Source: Deltaproteobacteria bacterium (GTDB taxonomy: Bacteria; Desulfobacterota; Desulfobacteria; Desulfobacterales; B30-G6). From it: a stretch of DNA of 5,969 nucleotides. Under the pieces are notes generated by a model. That model had not been told where the DNA came from. It did no database searches and saw only the letters and a program-made list of their open reading frames with translations. This document shows positions 1 through 5,969 of this stretch, in pieces. The stretch covers positions 1-5,969 of the forward strand of contig JAFDAT010000226.1 of the NCBI GenBank assembly GCA_019313725.1, read 5' to 3'. Each line of letters begins with the position of its first letter. The stretch's first letter is position 1. The position numbers were made by a program, and so were the translations under genes.

Positions 1-450
1 CTGAAGCTCGGTCTTTTCCCTGATGAGTGTTTCCAGATTTTGAGTATAGGCTTTCAGTTTTTCCCTGATGATAATTTTTTCGTTGGCGCGTCTCAGCGAT
101 ATCTCCAGGGCATCCACGTTTATAGGCTTGGTAATGAAGTCCGTGGCTGCATGCTTGAGACTTTTTATGGCCAGATTCATATCCCCGTGGCCGGTGATCA
201 TGATCACCTCACACTCCGGGTTTTCCCGCTTGATATGCCTGAGGAGTTCTATGCCGTCCATGCTAGGCATTTTGATGTCTGTCAACACCAGGGGCGGGGA
301 TTGGGATTTGAAGATACGCAGGGCTTCCTCGCCATTTTTGGCCATAAGCACGCGATATCCCAGATCCTCCAGTGCTATGCCGAGAACCTCGCGAATGTCG
401 GCCTCATCGTCCACCAGCAGTATCAATTTATTGTTGTCGGCAGTTTGCAT
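1..450 (-). CDS. Response regulator: receiver domain plus helical extension (3' end outside window)
   Basis: This is the N-terminal 150 residues of a response regulator that receives a phosphoryl group from a histidine kinase in the cytoplasm. The reading frame is open to the left edge, so the C-terminus is missing. Receiver residues are complete: acidic pair D14/D15 in LLVDDE, phosphoacceptor D58 in LTDIKMPSMDG, T86 in MITGHG, and K108 in FITKPI. From about residue 122 the chain becomes charged and helical (REKLKAYTQNLETLIREK), probably a coiled coil. No AAA+ or DNA-binding domain has begun by residue 150; what follows could be a kinase core, another output, or just the end of the protein. 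The ATG at 450-448 is supported by GAGGTG at 463-458, 7 nt upstream, and by an in-frame stop at 489-487. It lies 76 bp downstream of the kinase gene on the same strand, so co-transcription and partnership are likely, though inferred. Confidence 0.93.
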   Translation of the reverse strand, partial: MQTADNNKLILLVDDEADIREVLGIALEDLGYRVLMAKNGEEALRIFKSQSPPLVLTDIKMPSMDGIELLRHIKRENPECEVIMITGHGDMNLAIKSLKHAATDFITKPINVDALEISLRRANEKIIIREKLKAYTQNLETLIREKTELQ

Positions 451-526
451 GAATTTACACCTCGTGTGCCGTCTGCGCTCCTCGCGTCATTTACCTTCGG
501 TGTCATTAGCCAAGAACGAAAATCCG

Positions 527-2794
527 TTATTTTGAAATTGCCGGAAATTTTATCCGAAAACAGGTTCCCTGTTCCCGGTTGGATGTGGCAACGATGTCCC
601 CCCCGCAATCCTTGACAATGCCATAGCTGATCGACAGTCCCAATCCGGTTCCCTTGCCGACTTCTTTGGTGGTATAAAAAGGTTCGAAAATTTTATCCAG
701 AATATTTTTCGGGATGCCGATTCCGGTGTCGCAGACCTGGACAGACACATAGTTTTTCGCGTGGGTCGTTTTAAGGCTGATTCTTTTTTCGACAATCTCA
801 CTCGGGTGTTGGGCACAGTGTTCTTCAATAGCATCTCTGGCATTGAGCAGCAGGTTGATAAAAACCTGTTCGAGCCGAGCCGGATCGGCGTTTATTTTAG
901 GCAGGTTCCGAGTGAAGTCCCGCACAATTTCGATTCCCCGAACCTTGAGCTGTTGACTGAATATTTCAAAGGCGTTTTCAATAACTGTCGTGACATCGAT
1001 TTTTTCCATCTCGATATCTGATTTTCTGGCAAACTGACGCATATGGTTGATGATTTTGGCCGCCCTATCGACGTTACCGTCAATCTTGCCAAGCATGGTC
1101 CCCAGAATGTCTTCCTGGATGGGCTGCTGACGTTCGATTTTTTTTACCAGGAAACTGGAAGCTGTTTTTATAACCGAAAGGGGCTGATTGAGTTCGTGGG
1201 CCACGCCGGTGGCCATTTCACCGAGGGTGGCCATTTTGCTGGCCTGAATCAGCTGCTGTTCGGCGTCAAGACGTTTGGTGACATCGCTGGTGGTTAATAG
1301 AAGCACCTCATGGCCGGAATATTCCGAAGGCGATATGCGGATGTTCACATACAGCTCTTTTCCATCTTTACAGATATGTTTAGCCCGGTTGATGATGGAA
1401 GATGTCCATATTTTAAACGCATAATAGTCAATTTCATCACCCTTGAAAAGATCCAGAAAAGAGCGTCCGTTGATCTCGTCATCGTCGTACCCGTAGACGG
1501 TTGCCGCGCGCTTGTTGCTGTTCAGAATCTCAAGGGTATTTATATCCAGTACGAATACAGGGTTGGGGATATTGTTAAAAATGGCGTGATACTTTATTTC
1601 AGACTGTTCCAGCTCGACCTCGAGCAATCTTCTTTGGGTGATATCATGCGATATCTCCATGGCGGCTACGACCTTGCCTTTTTTGTCAAAGATAGGGGAT
1701 GACCTGACAATCCAGTGCTTTATAGATCCATCTTTGTCCACGCCCGTCTCTTCGGTTGAGTATGATTTTCCGTCGGCGAAGGTCTTTTCAACCGGGCATG
1801 ATTCGCATTTTTTCGAGTGGCCCTTGTATGCTTCATAGCAGTGCCCGCCCGGTTTGGGATCAAACATGTCCGCAAACTCGCGATTGTACCGGAGGAGTTT
1901 AAATGACCGGTCCTGCACGGTGATCAGACAGGGTACCCGTTGAAACAGATCCATGTATTCGTCCCGCTGCTGGTTCAAGGCGGTCTGCTTCTGGGCAATC
2001 TTATGGTTCATCTGGTGGATGGCTACCGCGAGTTGTCCTATTTCGTCCTCCTGATCGATTTCGACACTACCGGAATAATCACCCCTGGCAATGAGGCGGG
2101 TCCCCTCGATCAGTTTCTTTATGGGCCGGTTAACGAAAGTAAGAACAAAAACCAAAATGATCACCGAAGTTGGCAGGAATACAAAAAAGGCAAGCCCGAT
2201 GATGCTTCTTTGAGCGATGAGAATTTCCTTATCGGTCTCCTGGAGGGAGACGACTACATCCAAGGCGCCCAGGATTTTTTTCCCTTCAGGGTGGACATGA
2301 CATTCCCCTGAACAGCCGGATTCATTACGGATAGGAGTGATAATTCCGAGAAGGCGGTAGCCGGCAGGATCATTGAAAATCCTGGTTCTTTCGTTGAGGG
2401 CAAGTTCTGAATGGGGGGGGTCCGACCGGTGGCAGATATCGCAGGCCTCCGCCTTGATGTTGGTGGGCAAATCGACTTCTGAAGGGCTGTTGGAAAATTT
2501 TATTTCTCCGGATTTATTGTAAATACGGATATTTTTTATTTCGGGAAGTCTCCCGATGTTGGTGATGATCTGGTTGATATCGTCACGGGAGTTGAGCATC
2601 ATGGCGTAGTGCGTGCCCAGACGGATGGTCGTGGTCAATCTGTCGGTAGCACCCACAATATTCTGCATGGCCTTTTCTTTCTGATAGTTTATATTGAAGT
2701 AGGCCCAGATTGAGACAAACAGGAGAAAGACCAGCCCCACCGTGAGGATGAGTTTGGCCACCAGCCGCTGGCGGATGATTTTGAAAAGGTTCAT
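527..2794 (-). CDS. Membrane sensor histidine kinase with periplasmic heme-motif domain, HAMP and two PAS domains
   Basis: This is a 755-residue inner-membrane sensor kinase that autophosphorylates on His and passes phosphate to a receiver domain. Numbered from ATG 2794: TM1 about 15-33; a periplasmic segment about 34-196 with CDICH (118-122) and CSGECH (161-166), pointing to c-type heme; TM2 about 197-222; HAMP about 223-270; PAS1 about 278-388 with C319, C330 and C333 in a GHCYEA...CESCP motif; PAS2 about 398-508. The kinase core is intact: H533 in the H-box (GVAHELNQP), N651 in the N-box (NLLLNARDA), DTGIGIP from 689, FEPFYTTK 703-710, and GKGTGLGL 713-720. It has no receiver or Hpt domain of its own, so it needs a separate partner; the receiver inside the upstream HdrA protein and the downstream regulator are both candidates. 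An alternative ATG at 2815 adds 7 residues but has no good ribosome site. The signal sensed is unknown; redox state or a heme ligand is inferred. Confidence 0.93.
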   Translation of the reverse strand: MNLFKIIRQRLVAKLILTVGLVFLLFVSIWAYFNINYQKEKAMQNIVGATDRLTTTIRLGTHYAMMLNSRDDINQIITNIGRLPEIKNIRIYNKSGEIKFSNSPSEVDLPTNIKAEACDICHRSDPPHSELALNERTRIFNDPAGYRLLGIITPIRNESGCSGECHVHPEGKKILGALDVVVSLQETDKEILIAQRSIIGLAFFVFLPTSVIILVFVLTFVNRPIKKLIEGTRLIARGDYSGSVEIDQEDEIGQLAVAIHQMNHKIAQKQTALNQQRDEYMDLFQRVPCLITVQDRSFKLLRYNREFADMFDPKPGGHCYEAYKGHSKKCESCPVEKTFADGKSYSTEETGVDKDGSIKHWIVRSSPIFDKKGKVVAAMEISHDITQRRLLEVELEQSEIKYHAIFNNIPNPVFVLDINTLEILNSNKRAATVYGYDDDEINGRSFLDLFKGDEIDYYAFKIWTSSIINRAKHICKDGKELYVNIRISPSEYSGHEVLLLTTSDVTKRLDAEQQLIQASKMATLGEMATGVAHELNQPLSVIKTASSFLVKKIERQQPIQEDILGTMLGKIDGNVDRAAKIINHMRQFARKSDIEMEKIDVTTVIENAFEIFSQQLKVRGIEIVRDFTRNLPKINADPARLEQVFINLLLNARDAIEEHCAQHPSEIVEKRISLKTTHAKNYVSVQVCDTGIGIPKNILDKIFEPFYTTKEVGKGTGLGLSISYGIVKDCGGDIVATSNREQGTCFRIKFPAISK

Positions 2795-2806
2795 TATTAA
2801 CCTGTC
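2795..2806 (-). promoter_or_regulatory. Ribosome binding site favouring the kinase start at 2794
   Basis: The minus strand reads GACAGGTTAATA directly before ATG 2794-2792, giving AGGT (2803-2800) five bases from the start. The alternative upstream ATG at 2815 is preceded only by A/T-rich sequence with a distant AAGT. The downstream start also places the first charged residues right before TM1, as usual for a signal anchor. The match is short, so the choice of start is moderately supported. Confidence 0.5.
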
Positions 2807-2830
2807 GGCTATCATGATGCAATTTTACTT

Positions 2831-2861
2831 ATTATCACATCAAAGGCTGATCGATTGTCCC
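2831..2861 (-). promoter_or_regulatory. Candidate sigma-70 extended -10 promoter for the kinase/regulator genes
   Basis: In the gap between the HdrA stop and the kinase start, the minus strand carries TGTGATAAT, an extended -10 element with GATAAT at 2836-2831 (5 of 6 to consensus). A weak -35-like GGGACA lies at 2861-2856, with a long 19-base spacer. Transcription would begin near 2824, leaving about a 30-base leader before ATG 2794. The region is A/T-rich, so a chance match is quite possible. If real, the two regulatory genes could be expressed independently of the HdrA gene. Confidence 0.25.
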
Positions 2862-2913
2862 TTTAGTAATTGGTTTTCCACTTGGACCCTTGAATCCTCG
2901 GACCCAGGGCCCC

Positions 2914-5900
2914 TTAATTAAGCGCGGCATCAATCATACCCATTACCTGTTTATCGGCAAATCCCTGAACCACCGCCGCACTGTTCGGGCACACTGTCGC
3001 ACAGTCGCCGCACCCCTGACACATGACCGGATTAACCAGTATCCGATCGTTGCTTACATCCAGGCTGCGGGCACCATACGGACATGCGTCGAGGCAGCAT
3101 TCGCAGCGGCTGCAGAGGCTGTGTCGCACCGTGGCCACAACTTTCCCGATGCGCAGGCGTTCGTGAGATAAAATTTTCAACGAACGTTGAGCCGCAGCCT
3201 GCGCGCTGGAAATGGCATCTGGAATCGATCGGGGCGACAGGACGATGCCGCAGGCGAATACACCCTCTTTAAGGGCATCGACAGGGCGCCATTTGGGGTC
3301 AGCTTCTTGAAAAAAACCGTCCTGATCCCGATGCGCCCCAAAAAGTTTTGCCAGGCGGGAAGAGAGCTTCGGAACCATACCGGTGGCCAGAACCAGCAGA
3401 TCCGCCCTGATCTCGATGGATCGATCCAGTAGCGGTTCGATGGTCGAAACGTACAGGGGTTCCTGTGATTCGGTAGGCAGGACCAGGCCGGGTTTGTTCT
3501 GCAGGCTGTACTGGATGAAGATAACGCCCGCCTGGCGGGCCTTGGTATAGTAGCTTTCCACAAATCCGGGGGTCATCATGTCGCGATAAAGAACATAAAC
3601 AGCGAGATCGGGATTTAATTCTTTTAATTTCAGGGCATGCTTTAGAGACGTGGGACAGCATACCCGGCTGCAGTAATTCCGCGGCTCTTCCCTGGAACCC
3701 ACGCACTGAATCATGACCACGGATTGGAGGTCTGTTGCATCGAATTCCTTTTTGCCCAGCCGTAATTCCAGCTCCTTCTGGGTAATAACGGCAGTGTGAT
3801 CGCCATATCCGTATGCGTTGGTGCCAGCTTCGCTGCCCCCTGTAGCCAGGATAACCGTTCCATGCTGGATGCTTTTCAACGTTCCGGCACTGTCCGTCAT
3901 GGAAGTGAAAAAATTACCTACTTCACCAAAAGACTCGGTTATGGCGGTGCTCAATTGAATTTCTATCAGTGGATGGTTTTCCACTTTTTGGACAGTTGCA
4001 TCCAGCAACGGAGCAATGGGGTGGTCTTCGATGGTCCGGTTCAGCCATTCCAGATTTCCGCCCAGTTTTTCCGTTTGCTCTACCAGAACAACCGGGTAAC
4101 CGTGATCGGCAACCGCCAATGCAGCCTGCATGCCGGAAATGCCCCCCCCAACCACGAGCGCTTTTCTGTGTACCTGAATTGCGGTAACCGCTATCGGGTC
4201 GATATTTTTTAGCCTGGACAAGGCCACTTCAATGGCTGAGAGCTGTTGGTCGGAATGCGGCCGGTAAGGTGATCCCACATCCGCATCAGCCACGGCTCCA
4301 TCACCAGGCCCCTCGGCAGAGTTCTGCGGTGGTGCCGCATGGACGAAATGCATGGGCATGATGTCCACAGCATCCAGCAGTACGTGATCCAGAAGGAGCC
4401 TCCGGCCCAGTTCTTTTAATTTGTTTGTACAAAGGTACGGGTGGCAGGCCGCCAGCAGGATACGATTCGGTTGGGTTTCTTCGGCAATTTCGGATAGTTT
4501 TTCCCAGCCCGTTTTTGTGCAGACGTGTTCCAGAAAAAAAACCCGGTCAACACCACGATCCTTCTCAAGGCGGTGAGTCCATTTATCTGTATCCGCCTGC
4601 TCCGATAAACGGCTGCCGCAGGTGCAAATGGCTACCAGAACCCGCGGTTCTTCCCTTGACACGGCTTGCGGCTCCGGCGCGTGTACCGACGGCTCTACAG
4701 CAAGGCTCCCGCCGGCCGCATGAATCACCCGCGATGCTTCAAGGGCGGCAGCAGATGCATGCATCACAGATTCACCGATGTCTTTAAGACCTGAAAAAGA
4801 TCCACCCGCCACCACACCGACTTTACTGGTAGCGGCCGGAAAGAAGGGTTCCGTTGCCGGAAACCCCCAGGGATTCAGGGGCACATCTGTTAAAGCGGAT
4901 ATCTCCCGATTGCTTGCGGAAGGCCGTTGGCCAACGGATAAGACCACCAGATCAAAGATTTCGTTCTTTGCAGTACCGTCAGCACGCATATACCGGATGG
5001 CGGGATCCCCTGTGGCTGCATCCCGGGTTACCGAATGGACCCGGGTTCTTTCAAATCTGACTTTTTGCTCTTGTTCGGCAGCATCCCGATATCGCTGGAA
5101 CGATTTTCCGAACGTGCGCATATCCATGTAAAATATGCTTGTCTCCACATCCTCGCCACCACGTTCCTTGGCCAGCATGGCTTCTTTTATGGCATACATG
5201 CAGCAGATGGAGGAGCAGAAATCCGCATCACACTGTATGTCACGTGACCCCACACACTGCAGCCAGGCAATCCTTTGTATGGGTTTGCCGTCCAGGGGCC
5301 TGACCAGGGCCCCCTGGCTAGGGCCGGTACCGCTGAAAATGCGCTCCAGTTCCAGGCTGGTGACCACATGGGGGATTTCACCGTAGCCATATACGTTTTT
5401 CCCGGATGCCGGATTAAAGAATTCCGTGCCGCCACAAAAAATAATAGACCCAACGTCCAGGGTTATCGGGTTTCCGGCTTCCAGATCTTCGTATACATGC
5501 ACAACCTTTGCGATCATATCTTCAGGGTCAAAGGGTTTTATCAGGTAGTCTCTGGCGCCGAGTTTCATGGCTTCGACTGCGGTTTCTACGGTGGCATAGG
5601 CGGTCATCATCAGCACACACAATTCCGGGAAGGTTTCGACGGCTTTTTTGAGCAGGGTCACACCGTCCATTCCAGGCATTTTGATATCGGTCAGCATCAG
5701 GTTAATGTGGGCCTGGGCGAGTTTTTCCAGTGCCTCGGCCCCGGAGGACGCAGTTTCCACGAAAAAGCCTTCTTCGTTCAGCCACTCTTTTAAGGAATCC
5801 CTTACGATACGTTCATCGTCGACGACAAGGATGGTAAATCCCTTGCGTTTTTCAAAAGATAGCTGAATAGCACCTACAGGACAGACGTTGCCGCATTCGC

Positions 5901-5969
5901 CACAATGGGTGCAGACGGCCAGATCGATCACATAAGAATTGGGGATGTTGTGGGGCACCGGCAGGTAAA
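2914..5969 (-). CDS. Tandem HdrA-like iron-sulfur flavoprotein with an embedded CheY-type receiver domain (5' end outside window)
   Basis: This is related to the HdrA subunit of heterodisulfide reductase, the FAD/[4Fe-4S] protein that distributes or bifurcates electrons in the cytoplasm. Numbered from GTG 5958: ferredoxin-insert cluster C16/C19/C22/C26; receiver about 42-158 with D47/D48, phosphoacceptor D91, T119 and K141; remainder of flavin unit 1 about 165-415, with the HdrA cluster cysteines C235, C248, C252 and C253. Next comes HdrA unit 2: an N-terminal domain about 438-540 (C445, C447, C480, C505), a Pro/Ala/Gly-rich linker, and an FAD fold about 598-930 with GGGISG at 604-609 and C752, C763, C767 and C768. 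The C-terminal ferredoxin domain has two clusters, C949/C952/C955/C959 and C980/C983/C986/C990. The GTG is probably internal: the frame stays open to the edge, and the in-frame residues YLPVPHNIPNSYVID match the middle of HdrA. Large double HdrA proteins of sulfate reducers (HdrL type, from memory) are the closest known architecture. The electron partners are not visible. Confidence 0.93.
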   Translation of the reverse strand, partial: YLPVPHNIPNSYVIDLAVCTHCGECGNVCPVGAIQLSFEKRKGFTILVVDDERIVRDSLKEWLNEEGFFVETASSGAEALEKLAQAHINLMLTDIKMPGMDGVTLLKKAVETFPELCVLMMTAYATVETAVEAMKLGARDYLIKPFDPEDMIAKVVHVYEDLEAGNPITLDVGSIIFCGGTEFFNPASGKNVYGYGEIPHVVTSLELERIFSGTGPSQGALVRPLDGKPIQRIAWLQCVGSRDIQCDADFCSSICCMYAIKEAMLAKERGGEDVETSIFYMDMRTFGKSFQRYRDAAEQEQKVRFERTRVHSVTRDAATGDPAIRYMRADGTAKNEIFDLVVLSVGQRPSASNREISALTDVPLNPWGFPATEPFFPAATSKVGVVAGGSFSGLKDIGESVMHASAAALEASRVIHAAGGSLAVEPSVHAPEPQAVSREEPRVLVAICTCGSRLSEQADTDKWTHRLEKDRGVDRVFFLEHVCTKTGWEKLSEIAEETQPNRILLAACHPYLCTNKLKELGRRLLLDHVLLDAVDIMPMHFVHAAPPQNSAEGPGDGAVADADVGSPYRPHSDQQLSAIEVALSRLKNIDPIAVTAIQVHRKALVVGGGISGMQAALAVADHGYPVVLVEQTEKLGGNLEWLNRTIEDHPIAPLLDATVQKVENHPLIEIQLSTAITESFGEVGNFFTSMTDSAGTLKSIQHGTVILATGGSEAGTNAYGYGDHTAVITQKELELRLGKKEFDATDLQSVVMIQCVGSREEPRNYCSRVCCPTSLKHALKLKELNPDLAVYVLYRDMMTPGFVESYYTKARQAGVIFIQYSLQNKPGLVLPTESQEPLYVSTIEPLLDRSIEIRADLLVLATGMVPKLSSRLAKLFGAHRDQDGFFQEADPKWRPVDALKEGVFACGIVLSPRSIPDAISSAQAAAQRSLKILSHERLRIGKVVATVRHSLCSRCECCLDACPYGARSLDVSNDRILVNPVMCQGCGDCATVCPNSAAVVQGFADKQVMGMIDAALN

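Noticed and set aside
453..465. Small ACAC/GTGT hairpin overlapping the response regulator ribosome site
   Set aside because: A four-base stem with a three-base loop is expected by chance and unlikely to control translation.
40..615. Open frame of 191 codons on the plus strand, with a second one at 68-535
   Set aside because: Both lie antisense to the response regulator and the end of the kinase, whose minus-strand frames have complete family motifs. The plus-strand translations show no recognisable domain; they are by-products of codon composition.
2842..2863. Possible hairpin AAAGG...CCTTT in the gap after the HdrA gene
   Set aside because: The stem is only 5 bp with a 13-base loop and no following T run on the minus strand, so it is not a credible terminator.
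2884..2905. Repeated GGACCC in the gap between the HdrA and kinase genes
   Set aside because: Two six-base direct copies are too short, and their flanks do not match, so they do not support an operator or repeat element.
5275..5793. Plus-strand open frame of 172 codons opposite the receiver insertion
   Set aside because: Antisense to a clearly coding HdrA/receiver region; its His/Phe/Gly-rich translation is typical of a shadow frame.
5956..5958. GTG as the true start of the HdrA-like protein
   Set aside because: The frame stays open to the right edge, and the preceding in-frame codons (YLP) continue a stretch typical of the interior of HdrA; the start would also remove the N-terminal domain and GxGxxG motif of unit 1.

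Overview
The window carries three genes, all read on the minus strand, so the biological order runs from the right edge to the left: an HdrA-like iron-sulfur flavoprotein (5' end outside the window), a membrane histidine kinase with a periplasmic heme-motif sensor domain, and a response regulator (3' end outside the window). I see no RNA genes, CRISPR array, mobile element or convincing terminator. Coding density is high: the two gaps are about 119 bp (2795-2913) and 76 bp (451-526).

Right region (2914-5969): a large tandem HdrA-type protein. The visible part begins inside the ferredoxin insert of a first HdrA unit. It then contains a complete CheY-like receiver domain, the rest of that first flavin unit, a full second HdrA-like unit, and a C-terminal double [4Fe-4S] ferredoxin domain. 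The receiver lies inside the HdrA fold, where an ordinary HdrA passes from its ferredoxin insert back into the flavin domain. It keeps all the residues needed for phosphorylation. This is the most unusual item in the window.

Middle region (527-2794): a sensor kinase with two membrane spans, CxxCH and CxxxCH motifs in the periplasmic segment, HAMP, two PAS domains (the first with a Cys-rich motif), and an intact HisKA/HATPase_c core. Left region (1-450): a receiver domain followed by a predicted helical, probably coiled-coil, extension that runs off the edge.

Organism: HdrA-type flavoproteins together with c-type-heme sensor kinases and cysteine-rich PAS domains suggest an anaerobic bacterium, most likely a sulfate-reducing or syntrophic member of Desulfobacterota. 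This comes from gene content only, with no marker gene.

Working model (inference): the kinase senses redox or a heme ligand in the periplasm and phosphorylates the neighbouring response regulator, the receiver inside the HdrA protein, or both. Phosphorylation of the embedded receiver could gate electron flow between a ferredoxin cluster and the flavin, which would be direct post-translational control of a redox enzyme by a two-component system.
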